64,000 nt of DNA from Citrus sinensis (Eukaryota > Streptophyta > Magnoliopsida > Sapindales > Rutaceae): assembly GCF_022201045.2 (NCBI RefSeq), contig NC_068559.1, positions 17,789,501 through 17,853,500 on the forward strand. The letters are read 5' to 3'. Position numbers and translations under genes: made by a program. Each line of letters starts with the position of its first letter. The stretch's first letter is position 1. Positions 11,900 through 24,364 of this stretch are shown here, piece by piece. The notes under the pieces are model-generated. The model was not told the origin of the DNA, made no database searches, and was given only the letters and a program-made list of their open reading frames with translations.

Positions 11900-14593
11900 C
11901 ATGATTGTTATCTTCATTACACTGCTGCTGCTATAGTAACTGTTGGAAATTCTCACTTTGAGATCCTTGAAAGGTCATCAAAGGAGAAGAATAATGCAAC
12001 TGCGAAGTATACGATGGGACTGGTTGCTATAATACATAAAAATAAACATCATATTACATTACAGAAATATTAAAATATAAATATACATTAACGACTTGTA
12101 AACAACAACTTACTGTGTGCCAATTATAAAATTGGGATGGGTACATAGGTACCTAATCAAATAATAAAATATATGTAAAATTTATATAAAAATCTTAAAA
12201 CTAAAATTTAAATAATTTAATTCTTACATTATAATAGCCCAGAGTGCCGCATTGGTTGAGATTTCCGTAAATAATATTTTCTTCTTGTAACGTCTACATA
12301 TGGTCAATCTTATACTTAGTTACATATCCTCGAAATAAAAGAAAATTTAAAACAAAATTCACAAAATTTACCGTGGCTATGTTGCTCCCTCGTGTGGAGA
12401 TTTCATTAGGCACATGATAAGATGGAGGCATTTTCTTGTAAACCCTACAAGATTATTAAAGAAAATTAAACTAAGACCAAATTAATTAGAAAAGAGATCT
12501 TTTCTTTTAATCATACCTTATTATTTGTGCAGCCTTGTTCTTTTGAACGGATTTCTTATGAATCAAAGATTCTTTCCTTAGACAAAGTGGATGGCCTTTA
12601 CGACGTGTCACTACTGGATCATTTAGTGTAAGTTGAACATTGTTGCTGCTACAACTTACTTCGCCAGTAACAGTTCTTTCCACACTCTCACTGTGAATTT
12701 ATTTGTTGCTGCTACAACTTGCTCCACGAGTATTAGTTTTTTCCACACTTTCACAGCGAATTTGCTTGGGCAGATCCTTCATTGCTTTCTCAATACAATC
12801 CAATACCGTTTTATAGTTATTTTCATCATCAGAGGCTATGTCTACAACCTCACTGAAAGCGTTACACATTTTTTCATATCTTTCTTACTGGATAGACAAA
12901 TTCTGCACACCATAACTAACTTTCACCTTACTATAGCATCTCCTCACATTTTTCCTCCACCTTGATAAAATGTATCTTTCTAGAAGTAATTCAACTAAGT
13001 CACGTATCAGCACTGCAAGGGCATGCCTGCAAAGAATCCCCCTAAACTGGAATTTTGAACCGATACAATTAACTTCACACTCAGCTTCTTCGAAAACAAC
13101 CTCAAAGATGCCTCTCCGACCTTGCCCAAATGATTCAATTATTTTATATATTGATCCTACAAAATCCAATATATCAAAATACATCAGAGCAGTCAATTCT
13201 TCTTGGAATTCTTTAAACTTGGAAATGGTGTACACCTCTTCAACTTGCCTCTCCATCTCATATCTTGATACACATGGTATCCTTTTACTGAAACACTTGG
13301 CATCTGCTTGCCATTCTAATTCAGCTTTCCTCCTCAATGCATTTTCATATTGCTTCACAAAATGTTTCAAATTTATTTTTGAGTTAAAAAACCCATCAAA
13401 AAATGCATTCATACTTTCACTTAGCTGAGTTGTTGACATTCCTGCTCAAAAACAGTCTTTTAAATAGCATGGGACCCAACGATGCCTCTTCTCGTATAAA
13501 CCATTTAACCAATCATTATCCCATAAATTATATTCTGTAATCATGCCATGCCAAGCTTCCTCAAACGCATCAGAACTCAGTGAATCATAAACAGCAGAAA
13601 GCAGGGAAGATATAATACATTCATGTTCTTTAAAAGCCCATAACTTATCAGGCACCTTCTTCATTATGTGCCATAAACACCATCGATACCTAGTAGTAGA
13701 AAAAACATTTTCAATTGCCTTTTGCATTGCCTTGTCTTGATCTGTAATGATACTAAAAGGAGGAGAATCAGACATGCATGATAGCCACACCTCAAATAAC
13801 CACGTAAATGTCTCTGTATCCTCGCGTGAAATCAATATGCATCCTAACAAAATAGATTGTCCATGGTGATTAACTCCGACAAAGGGCGTGAATGGCATGT
13901 CATACTTGTTGGTTATATATGCACTGTCAAATGTGATGACATCTCCAAAATATTTGTAAGCTGCCCTACTCCTTGGATCTGCCCAAAACACATTCTTTAA
14001 TCGATCCTCTTCATCCAAATCAATGCTAAAAAAAACCATTACATTGTGCTTGCTTTTTTTGGGAGTACTTTAAAAGCGCCATAGCATCTCCTTCCTCAAG
14101 CTATAATCGCCTTGTTTTGTCAACAATCATTCATTTTAATTCGCTTTTTAGCACTTGCACTAATTATGTGATTGCATGGGAAATACCTAGTTTTGTCCGA
14201 ACTCAATCCATGGTTGTGTTGAAGATTTAAAGTTCAAAGAACCCATTTTCCATCTTCATTTAGACAACCTCCAATTTTTGCATCACAACCATTTTTCACA
14301 TTCGGTTTCGGCTTCAATACATTAGCAGATTTACTTTCTGACTTGTCGCTACGCCTACATGCAAATGTCGCATATTTTACAATTCCATCAATCCCCTTCT
14401 TAGTACTTCGAACCTTCACAGGAAACCCCTCTTGTTTACGATAAGTTTTGCAAAATGCAAACAGTTCTTCATGACTATCAAATAACATTCCAAGAGTTGG
14501 CTCACATTTGTTCGGTTGCACAATTTCATCTACATCGTTAGCTCTTGTTTCTTGCAACTCTTCAAATGCATGCTCATTTTCCAAATTCTCCAT
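11900..14593 (-). pseudogene. FAR1-RELATED SEQUENCE (FHY3/FAR1 family) pseudogene
   Basis: Minus-strand pieces run in the family order. First is a FAR1 DNA-binding domain at 14234-14593 (LFDSHEELFAFCKTYRKQEGF, CRRSDKSES, GCDAKIGG). Next is the MULE-transposase-derived core at 13446-14039 (FWADPRSRAAYKYFGDVITFD, GVNHHGQSILLGC, RWCLWHIMKK), then STTQLSESMNAFFDG and a SWIM zinc finger near 13000-13070 (C..C..CRHAL). Tail exons lie near 12520-12640, 12372-12445, 12230-12294, 12113-12152 and 11930-12026. It is broken by several in-frame stops: one where the family has W before AGMSTTQ (13444-13446), one after QNLSIQ (near 12883) and one in a duplicated CSSN repeat (near 12700). Sequence is also missing and frame-shifted between 14039 and 14234. 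FAR1 proteins are light-signalling transcription factors; this copy cannot make a full one. Confidence 0.85.
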
Positions 14594-14658
14594 TTCTACA
14601 AAATAATTAACATTTGTATTAAGAAACTTATATAACATTTTTGTCCAGTAACAAAAAA

Positions 14659-15135
14659 TCCTAACAATTTAAATATATAAAACACATCCATAAATTTTTA
14701 TAATTTATTCCATTATCTCCATAAATTTAAATTAAAAAATCCTAACAATTTAAATATATAAAACACATCTGGGAATTATTATAATTTATTCCATTATTTT
14801 CAGTAATTTAAATTAAAAAAATCCTAACATATATAAAACACATTCATAAATTGTTATAATTTTTTCCATTATTTCCAGCCATTTAAATTAAGAAAAATCC
14901 TAACATATATAAAACACATTCAGAAATTGTTATAATTTTTCCATTATTTCCAGCCATTTAAATTAAGAAAAATCCTAACATATATCAAACACATTCAGAA
15001 ATTGTTATAATTTATTCCATTATTTCCAGCCATTTAAATTAAAAAAATCCTAACAATTTAAATATATAAAAAGAACAAATTTACGAATTTTTACAATTTA
15101 AGTTAAAAATTCTAACCATTTAAATATATAGAACA
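14659..15135. repeat. AT-rich tandem array, about 6-7 units of 61-82 bp
   Basis: Units start at 14659, 14740, 14822, 14898, 14973, 15048 and 15109, each opening with a TCCTAACA- or TTCTAACC-type word and most ending in ATTTAAATTAAAAAA. The middle three units are nearly identical and lack a short AATTTAAA segment that the outer ones keep. Expansion therefore probably copied a deleted variant. It lies directly upstream of the FRS pseudogene on that gene's strand. Confidence 0.9.
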
Positions 15136-15324
15136 CAACAAAAACTTTATTTGAATGTAATGAGAGTCACCAACTTACCAATTAATCAATACTAATTTTA
15201 TCAAGTTGCCTCTATTTGCAAATTCAGATCTAGCTTCTTCCTTATGGCCGCTTTTTTTTTTTTTTTTGGTTGCTGAAATCGAGCAAGGTTGGAAATGCAA
15301 AAATTGGCTGTGTGATAAACAACT

Positions 15325-15590
15325 AAAAGAGATGCGAGGTGCAGAGAGATAGAGAGGACAGGAAACTGATTTTTCCTTGTTAAATGCATAATATGGCTCC
15401 GTTAAATGCACAGTTAAAAGAGAGGTGAGAGATGCAGAGAGAGAGAGGACAAGAAAAAAATTTGATTGTTAAATGCTGATATTAGCTCACGCGCCATGTT
15501 AAATTTAATTTTTTAAACTGATTGTGAGCCCATAACTGAATTCACGCATGCTCATTTTCTAAAGAGAGAGAGGACAGGAAACGGCGGCAT
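15325..15590. repeat. Degenerate GA-rich repeats
   Basis: AGAGAGAGAGGACAGGAAA-like words recur at about 15345, 15437 and 15560, the first two each followed by TTGTTAAATGC. A poly-T run (about 15249-15266) lies to the left. The repeats may be the remains of a promoter or transposon end. The rest of 15135-16150 shows no gene. Confidence 0.5.
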
Positions 15591-16156
15591 GTGCTGCCGA
15601 TTCTGTCTTTTTTTTGTCTTCTCTGAGTCTAAATAGCAGCACTCTTTTTTTAATGCCCCTTATTACCACGTGTTGCTCGTTGGTAACTTAATTAATCAGG
15701 TCACTTATGTTTCTTACATCACATGTAACTTAAGCTAACCCAACTTATAATTATGCAAAATTCACTTATTCGTACACATCCACTACTTTGTTTCTTAATT
15801 TTATATTAATTTGTCTTTGTTGTAACTTAAAATAATGTACGGTAAAAAAAAAAAGCAGCAATTGACTTCTACACGTATATGTATAATTTCCACTGACTGC
15901 ATGGAACTTGGAAGTTTCTTGATAGTGAGATAAAATTTAAATACAATAATGAGACAAAAAAACACCCAAAAGAAAAAACAACAATTACGCAGAACCGGAA
16001 ACAGATTATAATAATGTTCATTAATTACCAATTAAAATGTTGCCATAAGAACAATTAAAAAAATAATAAAATTGACTGGGGCAGATGGGCAGTTAAAACT
16101 TGAAGGGGTAAGTCAAAATGGATTCATGATTTCATATCTTGTAACAGAACAAATCA

Positions 16157-17551
16157 ATGGCTTATCGTCCCCCGCAGTTCTTCAAGGTTATTCTTCCCCT
16201 TTCACTGGAACACAAGAAGCTGGTAATTAATTAATTCTATAGCTTTTTGTTTCATCTTCTTTATTTGATTTGATTATCACGGAGTTCTTTTCCTCAGTTC
16301 CCTCTTCTAGCCTTTAAACAAGTTTCAACCACTTTTGTGTATTTAGATTGCGTGGCTTTGCTTCACTACCATCCTGAAACTTATTATTTCAGTTCCCCTG
16401 TTCGTAGTATTGTTTAAAATTATTTTAAAGGTTCGCACGGGAATGAGAAATCTCATCTAATAAGTAATTACCCTAGACGCCAAGGCCTGCCTATTTGTAG
16501 CGTTTTTTTCAATAAATGTATTGCCTAATCCTGATAGAAATTCAAACTTAATGGTACAATCAAATTCAGTTTCTTTCTTGCCTAATTCTGATTTCAGTTC
16601 ACAATATTTGCATGATATATGCAGCGGATTCCACCAAAGTTTGTGAGAGATTTTGGGCACGAACTTTCTGAAGATGCCACCCTTGCTGTACCTAATGGTC
16701 GTCCTTGGCGAGTACGTTTGAAAAGAGATGAGGGGGGTGTTTGGTTTGATGATGGCTGGTATGATTTCGCAAAATATTATTCAGTCTCTGCCGGGTACAT
16801 TTCGATCTTCAAGTATGGCAAGAATTCAAATTTTCGTGTTCTTATATTCGATTTCACCGCTTGTGAGATTAATTACAAGCGTGAAGAAGGTTCAAAGCTT
16901 GACAAAAGAAGTCGTCAATCTGCTGCTAATTATTCCTTTGAGAACTTCAAAGCGAAGCACAAGTACCGTGAGTGTGAGCCACAAATCAAGAAGTGCAGAA
17001 AGGAGGAGCTTGTGGAGAAAAATGAGTCAGATGATGGTGGGGGTGGTGGTGGTGGTGATATTGAATATAATTTGTGGGATTTACTTACAGAAATGGGAAT
17101 ATGTATTTCCAAAAAACACAGAGCTTTTTCGACAGTAGAAAGCAAGAGAGTGCTCAAAATCGCCAGATCACTGAATCTGAAATATCCCACATCATTGATC
17201 ATCTTGCCGTCAAGTTCAATAACGCACAATCGTGTGGTAAGCTCTTTGAATAAACACTGTTGACTGTATAGTTTCTTTTGAATTTGAAATAGTTTTATGT
17301 TTGTGCAGTATGTTCCAGCCACCTTTGCTAAACATTTTGCGAGCAGGGATGCCAAATCTATGGAGGTGCGAGTTTCTAATGAAAGACACAAGTTTATGAA
17401 TATGAACGTTTGTTGGAGAGAAAATGGTGGCTTTGCTCTATCGATGACTGAACTTGTGGAGGATGAGAATTTGAAAGAAGGAGACATTTTCATCTTTGAA
17501 CTTATCAGCAAAAGGGTTGCTGTTTTGAACCTTTCAATATATCATCTGTAA
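16157..17551 (+). CDS. B3 domain transcription factor, REM / VRN1-like, two B3 domains
   Basis: Three exons join in phase: 16157-16222, 16625-17236 and 17309-17551, giving 306 residues. The start ATG opens MAYRPPQFFKVILP, the usual REM beginning, and exon 2 continues RIPPKFVRDFG, so the first intron falls at the conserved place inside B3 domain 1 (residues about 7-95, with WRVRLKRDEGGVWF and WYDFAKYYSV). The linker is acidic and carries a run of eight glycines (about residue 160). The second B3 domain fills the C-terminus (about 205-306; YVPATFAKHF, MNVCWRENGGFALS, LKEGDIFIFEL). REM proteins are nuclear, plant-specific DNA-binding factors; VRN1 acts in vernalisation and many others in reproductive meristems. 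I cannot tell which subgroup this is. It looks intact. Confidence 0.85.
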
Positions 17552-18132
17552 ATCATTTCTTATCTGTGCACTGCATGGACTTTAAGATATTGATCATTGT
17601 TGAGGAGGTTGTGACTTTGAAGTTGATCTTCTTGGACGGTTTCCATATGTTTATTTCGTTTGTTTGAGGGAATTATAAGTTGCTATCACCTGGCCTGCTG
17701 TTTGAGATTATGACTTAAAGAGCAAGAGTTGAAACTGCAGCAACATAGTACAAAATTAGGCTTAAAATTAGTTAAAATTGATCTTGCTCGCATCCACACC
17801 CACTAGATGGCTTGTTTTGTTCCGTTTTGCTTTCCGTGTTCATATTCACACCCACTTATAATTTACAATTACAACAAAGCCCTTAATTTTATTTAAAAAA
17901 TTATTTAAAAGTCATTCATCATCTACCAAACACAATAAATTGTCATTCTATAATTATTTCTTTTTTCTATGGCATCACCACGATACAGATGGACTAATCC
18001 AACAAAAGAAACCCAATCATATCTGAGATGGGCTTAGAAAGCCCAGTTTGTGGAAATGCCCAGCCCAGTTTCCACTTCTCATAACATATACAAGCAGAAA
18101 GAACGAAGTGAGAGAAAAAAGCGCCAAAAAGT
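17552..18132. other. Intergenic region between the B3 and PPR genes
   Basis: It contains the 3' region of the B3 gene and the short upstream region of the PPR gene, both on the plus strand. No other gene was seen. Confidence 0.5.
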
Positions 18133-19920
18133 ATGAGGAAAAATGGAATGAAGATGCTTAGTAGGCAGTCTCCCATGGCAATCCAATCCACCAGCTCCCG
18201 CAGTTCACTCTCGTGGCCTCAGGGCTTACACCATGAATGTAAAGGTGCCCATTTCACTATCTCTCTCTTTTTCGCTTTCTTATTCTCTTGTGCCACTCTT
18301 GTTTGCCTATTACTTGTTATTAATCAGCATTTTATCAAAAGGGTGTCCACTTAATAAGCTTCCTTGAGCTGTAGTTTTGACTGTTTCTTTCATGATCATG
18401 CAGATCATCGAGCCCTCTGCGGTGTTCTTGAATCCTGTAAGTGCAACTTGGAACTTAGAGTTGTGAGTCAAACCCACACTAGAATTATTAAATGTGGTTT
18501 TGAAACTTACCCATCAGTTGTTGCTTCTCTGATGTCAGCTTATAAGCATTGTGATAAATTCGGTCTTGCTAATCGAATTCTAGATGAAGTTTCTCTTTCG
18601 GACTTTAATTTGGTTACTATGAACATAATCATTGAAAATTGTATGAGAATTGGAGAATGTGAGGTTGCCAAGAAGGTGTTTTGCAAAATGCCAGATAAAG
18701 ATGTGGTGTCGTGGAACTCTATGATTGGAGGCTTTGTTAGAAATGCACGGTTTGATGAGGCTTTGAGATTCTTCAGGGAGATGCTTAGCTCGAAAGTTGA
18801 ACCAGACAAGTTTACTTTTGCATCCGTCATTTATGGGTGTGCACGACTTGGAGCTCTTAATCATGCATATTGGGTGCATAATCTGATTATTGAGAAAAAA
18901 ATTGAACTGAATTTCATACTGAGTGCAGCCCTGATAGATATGTATTCAAAATGCGGTAAAATTCAAATGGCCAAAGAAGTTTTTGATACTGTTCAACGAA
19001 ATGATGTCTCCGTTTGGAATGCAATGATTAGCGGGGTAGCAATCCATGGACTTGCTGCCGATGCAAGTGCTATATTCACAAAAATGGAGATGTTTAATGT
19101 TTTACCTGATTCTATAACCTTCCTTGGACTTTTGACAGCATGTAGCCATTGCGGTTTGGTTGAAGAGGGTTGCAAATACTTTGATCATATGAGAAGTCGT
19201 TATTCAATTCAGCCGCAACTAGAGCATTATGGAGCAATGGTTGATCTCTTAGGTCGAGCTGGACATATTGAAGAGGCTTATGGTTTGATTACTTCTATGA
19301 CAATGGAACCAGATGTCGTTGTCTGGAGGGCCCTTCTTAGTGCTTGTAGAACTTTCAAAAGACTGGAATTGGGTGAAGTTGCCATTGCCAATATATCTCG
19401 TCTCATGGGTGGAGATTATGTCTTGCTTTCAAATATGTATTGCTATCTAAAAAGATGGGATACCGCTGAGAATGTAAGAGAAATTATGAAAAAGAAAGGA
19501 GTTCGTAAAAGTCAGGGAAAGAGTTGGTTGGAGTTGGCAGGTGTCATTCACCAGTTCAAGGCTGGTGATAGATCCCATCCAGAAGCTCAAGCAATAGACA
19601 AAATATTAGGAAGTTTGATCCAGCGGACCAAGTCAGAGGGATTTTTGCCTGCAACAGAATTGGTTTTGATGGATGTCTGTGAAGAGGAAAAGGAGGGAAA
19701 TTTGTATCATCACAGTGAAAAGTTGGCTTTGGCCTATGGAATCCTTAAAACAAGCCCGGGCACCGAAATAAGGATTTCAAAAAATCTACGGATCTGTCAT
19801 GACTGTCACAGTTGGATAAAGATGATTTCAAGGCTATTAAGAAGAGTAATTATAGTAAGGGATCGGATTCGTTTTCACCGGTTTGAAGGTGGTTTATGTT
19901 CCTGTGGAGACTATTGGTAG
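18133..19920 (+). CDS. Pentatricopeptide repeat protein, PLS class with E and DYW domains (At5g50990-like)
   Basis: Exon 1 is 18133-18244 and exon 2 is 18404-19920, about 542 residues. No ATG opens exon 2 upstream of the conserved part, and joining exon 1 in phase 1 gives ..HECKDHRALCGVLESC, a normal N-terminus for this class. Exon 1 has an alternative donor six bases earlier that keeps the frame. PPR motifs run through the middle (VVSWNSMIGGFVRNARFDEAL, LIDMYSKCGKIQMAKEVFD). They are followed by E motifs, the PG box and a full DYW deaminase domain with HSE (HxE), CHDCH (CxxCH) and the C-terminal DYW. Such proteins are nuclear-encoded and enter plastids or mitochondria to specify C-to-U RNA editing sites. 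The target cannot be read here. The gene appears intact. Confidence 0.92.
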
Positions 19921-21866
19921 TCAAGTCCCCAGATGCTTGGTTAATAGTTATCTTTCTGTTGAACTTTGATTCTGAATTTTTTGGAGAATGGATGCAGGAC
20001 AGATCTCTTGGGGAGTTGCTTCACAGAGCCACATTCCGAAAAGCCGAATATTAAGACCTTTCTGAGGCTGGTCAGCGAACTGTTTTTGCTAGACATGCCT
20101 ATAGACTTAGAAAACATGCACTTGACCAGTTGGATAACCTAAATATTGCAAACTTTTCTTTTATCTTGAAGTAATTGAGGTGCTGCTCCTGTTGTCATTG
20201 GCAGTTAAGCATCTGCTCTTGGCTATTTCTCCTATTCCACTCCTTTTGCAAAATGGATTGAAATAACAAAGGCTTTGTAAGAATGTGATTACGTTGGATC
20301 ATTAAGATGGGAACATATTCAGGCTGTAGCTAAAATGCACAAGCATATGAAGTAAGAACTCAGATCTCAGAAACTCCTTGGGGATTTTTAATTGTTGAAC
20401 TTGATCACTAAGGTTGCTGATCACATGCTTTCACCAAGAGGGAAGTTTGTTAGAATAGCTACAGAGAAAATAGTGCTGATAACAGCTTAGAGTAACTACT
20501 GAAGGTGGCTCAAGTGGAATGGTATGCTGTCCAACTCAGGTGAACAGCAGTTTTCATGGAAACCAACAACTAAAAGGTTATTTTCGCAATTGGATGTTTA
20601 TATTGCCAAGTTCAGATTTCTCGTCACAGGATTTCTAATCTAACTCCTAATCATGAATTTGTTGTAATGTAATTTCCTTGTGGAAATCATTTGGGACCTA
20701 GTGTGGTGAGAAGTAATTCATGTTCCATAAACGTGAAACGCTGTACTGTGATAATAAGTCTAACCATGTAACATTTTGATTTTTGAATAAACCTAAATAC
20801 AAAGTATACAATTGAGCTCAATTCTTTGTGCAGTATCCACTTATATTCCTTCTAATAAGAATGTGAAACTTAAATTTTATTTCTATCAAAAATCTTAATC
20901 CCTGCGCAGTTTTTGATGAAGTTAATTAGCATTGCCAGAATGACACATGAATGGCAAGGCTCAATTTATGCCATCTCGTACTTCATATCATCTCAAGTAG
21001 ATTGCCTTGCAATGTGTGTTATTGTTATTTTTCGGTACTTTCTTCATGTGTTTGTTTCATTTTCTGGCTGTTGTGGCAGTCAGTGAAATTTTTAATACTG
21101 TGTCCGAATAACATACTCCAACAGAATATTGGTATGAGTTTAGAGTTTCGATCCCTAGCAATTTTGGCAAGCGTGAATGATCCCTCAGTGGAAGCATGTC
21201 ACGAGCATGACTCATTAATGATTAAAACTTACTGACCCCACAAGCAGTCATTGCTATTCTTAACTTTAACAGGTGGTCAGATTTGATCATGCCTTGCTTC
21301 ACAATCTCTAGTATTGATGGTTACGCTAAGTGTTGCTAATGGTAGATTTTCTTTCATAGTCTCCCTTGAGGCCAACCTGATGGACGTTGATCCTGCAACT
21401 CCTGTGCTGACAAGTGCATCAATTGCGGTCTTATGTGACCTGCGGGAGGGTAATCAAGCTGGAATTTGGATATATAAGTACATGCATTGTGTGTTCTTAC
21501 ACAAGGCTTAGAATAGAAATACATGAGCCGTAAAAGGGAACAAAAAGAAAGAGAAAAATGGCTAAGATGAATCTGATATCTAACCCAGGGAATCATGCTT
21601 GCTTATTAGTTCAATAAACAAGGTGTTCTAAAACGGAAATACAATGACAATGGAGACCCTTAATGTGAGATTTTCTCATCTGTATGCATAAGTTGTTAAA
21701 TCCCTGGTATGATTTTGTCTCCAGTTAACATGTTAAAAAGAGTTTGTCTCCACCCGTTATCAACAAAACAGACTCTTTCCACGAAATCTGTAATCAGATT
21801 TATGTTGCATTTTTGCAGATCGAAACATGCCCATATGTGCCATACGATTTTGCAACATTTTATCAT
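19921..21866. other. Intergenic region between convergent PPR and Sec14-like genes
   Basis: It holds the 3' untranslated regions of both genes. The open frames here are short and match no family I know. Confidence 0.5.
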
Positions 21867-23086
21867 TTATGTCTCTTGAATGGGAACCAAAGGCAGTTGG
21901 CCTCCATATATTTCAGGTATCTGACTCTCGTCTATCTCTTCCAGCAGAGTTGATTTTAGCTTCTTGTCCTGCACAAATACTATCTGCAAAGGTTGAGAAA
22001 ACATATTAAAGATCGTGAACCACTCCTTTCCGACAAAATCACCTTAGCTCCATTGACGAAACAAAGTCCATACCTTCTTCTTAGTATTGTTGTCGATAAA
22101 AGGGTAAACAATTTTCCATACTGTCATGAATATGTATGGAGCATGCACAATAAACAACTTCCCAAGTCTTTCTGGGTAGTAGTCCTGCAGAATGGAAAGA
22201 GCTCCAAGGTATGCTCGGAGATCACTGTTTGAATATCCCCACCCTTTAAGGTCTCCGATCACAACGAACTTCTCTTGTCCAGGTGGCATCCTGCTACATC
22301 AATACTTTCATGTTAAATACGATCATAGTCTATGGTTATTCAACAGTTCATTTTGATCTGCTTCCCTCAGTCATGCCATGGCTATACAAAAAACTTTAGT
22401 TGGTACCTTGAGCATATTTTGTCAAGAATATAGACCACAAAACCTGCGAGTCCAACAAGAAGCAGCTAGTTATTTTCAAAATTTGAGGACAAATATAAGT
22501 TCATCAAATGAGAGTTGAGACGTTCAAAAGCTGTGATAACATACGCTTGAATTCCTCAAGACCTCCTAATTTATTTTGGAAATGTCTTGCACCAAGAACT
22601 GTAGCTATAGGTCGTCCTTTCTTATCAAACCCTTGCATAAACATCTTGTTCTGGGAAAGTTCATTTGGGACCTCTGATAAAGAAATGGAACCATTTGGAA
22701 CAAAAGTCTGTCTCCATTTCAGGTACTTGAGGAACATACCAGAAGCCTTCTCTACGTCCAAGTCGCGAGCCCGCAAAAACCTTCTTAGCGTCGGATCATC
22801 AACTTCCTGCACACCAAAATATCAGGAACCACGTTAATGACACTAAACACCAACTCTTATAACCTCTTATTACTTAGAACTTAAGTGACCGCGACTGCAA
22901 GGCGCATTCACGGCCAGTCAGGGCATCTAAACAACACTTTTAATACAACAATGATGGCTCCTGCTTCATAATATATACCTTGGAAGAGGGATCCTGCTTC
23001 TCAACAAGGGCTCTCATGAGACGTATTTTGGTCTCCTCCTTCTCGTCAATGTTGCTTTTCATATACTCACAACTCATCATCATCAT
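21867..23086 (-). CDS. Sec14-like / CRAL-TRIO domain lipid-transfer protein
   Basis: Five exons on the minus strand join in phase: 22979-23086, 22545-22806, 22407-22443, 22074-22290 and 21867-21983, giving 246 residues. The N-terminal CRAL-TRIO-N helical part contains DDPTLRRFLRARDLDVEKAS and MFLKYLKWRQ. The lipid-binding CRAL-TRIO core has KGRPIATVLGARHF, GFVVYILDKIC (spanning the 37-nt exon), GWGYSNSDLRAYLGALSILQ, YYPERLGKLFIVHAPYIFMT, then IPEIYGGQLPLVPIQ at the C-terminus. There is no GOLD or nodulin domain, so it belongs with the short Sec14 proteins that exchange phosphatidylinositol or other lipids between membranes. The start has four ATG codons in a row; the first, at 23086, was used. 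It appears intact. Confidence 0.9.
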
Positions 23087-23487
23087 CAAATGCTAGCACG
23101 GTCACTCTCTTTTTTGAGATTTTTCACCAGAGATTTTCAGAAAACTTTGCCCTCCTTGAGCGTATATATGTACATAGAAATCCTGAAAAGAAGATAAGAA
23201 AAATATTTACATAATGGAGAAAGCGACCCTATAGTTTTTGTAACTATTTCTACAGTGGACTAAGTTGCAAAAATCTTATCGAAGGTGACAACGAAAAGCT
23301 AGCTATCACCCATGTGTTCGAATTCAATTCTGTTTGTGTCATTTTGAACGTGTAGTTGGGGAAGAACCCGTCACTTAATTAAATGTTGGTAGGTGATGAA
23401 GTAGATGCGCAGTAGGTGTCGCTGTTTAATTACGTGAGTTACAATCTGGAAGCTATTGAAATCAACTGGAGTTATGTCTATTCGGAG

Positions 23488-24364
23488 TAGGGATGTCAAT
23501 TGTACCCGCAAACCCGCAAACCCGCCCAAACTCACCTGCTAAAACCCGCCCGTTGTGGGTAATTTTACCCGTTGCGGGCGGGTTTAGTATTATAAATTAA
23601 AACCCACACATGGATGCGGGTGGGTTTGGTATTAACTTTATATCCGGTGGATACTCGCATGGATATCCACCAAACCCGCAATATTTTTTTCAAATATTTT
23701 TAATTTAATTTTAATCTTAAAATGTATAAAAAAAATAATGTCATTAATTAAATTACCAAATAGCCAAAGGCTCAAAGTTGTGTATGTGTGTATGTGGCCT
23801 ATATCCTATTCTAAAGTCATAATCTAAAGAAAACTAAAGGCATTTTCCTTCGAATTAGTATTTGAAAATATTAATCTTAATTATTATTATAGGCATTGTG
23901 TTGGATGGATGCTTATGGTGGTGAATGAAATGAATATCTTCTCTTGGAGCTTGTTTTAAATGATAATATGAAATGTAATTATTATTTTTAGATACTAGTT
24001 TGTGTTTTTTAAATGGATTTGTGTAATTTATACTTAAATTTGAGAATTTGTGTTGAATTGATGTGGAAATTTTAATTTTTCATTTACATTATTTAAATAT
24101 AAAATTGAGTATGTTATATGGAATTTGAGGTTATTATTATAAATTTATATATTAAACATTTGTGATTTTAAATACGGAAACCCGCAAAAAATCCGTCGGA
24201 TACCATTGCGGGTTTGGTAATTGTTAAAACCCGCTGCGGGTGGGTTTTTGTAAAAAAATTAAAACCCGCTGCGGGTTGCGGGTGGGTTTGGTAATTTAAA
24301 TTTTGTGCGGGTTTGGATTTGGTAATGGCAAACCCGCTGCGGGCGGTGCCCATTGCCATCCCTA
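23488..24364. mobile_element. Non-autonomous hAT-like element with 8-bp target duplication
   Basis: The element begins TAGGGATGTCAATTG and ends CCATTGCCATCCCTA, the inverted termini of many plant hAT MITEs. It is flanked by ATTCGGAG (23480-23487) and ATTCTGAG (24365-24372), an 8-bp duplication with one difference. Both ends are packed with subterminal AACCCGC / GCGGGT words, as expected for hAT transposase binding, while the centre is AT-rich without coding capacity. Length is 877 bp. Confidence 0.88.

Noticed and set aside
12970-13428. 152-residue open frame on the plus strand
   Set aside because: Antisense shadow of the FAR1-related transposase core.
16930-17511. 193-residue minus-strand open frame
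   Set aside because: Antisense shadow of the B3 gene; the proline run is the complement of the glycine-codon run.
18364-18403. Upstream extension of the PPR open frame as an alternative N-terminus
   Set aside because: There is no ATG in this stretch. It lies in the intron before the acceptor at 18401-18403, and joining exon 1 gives a normal start.
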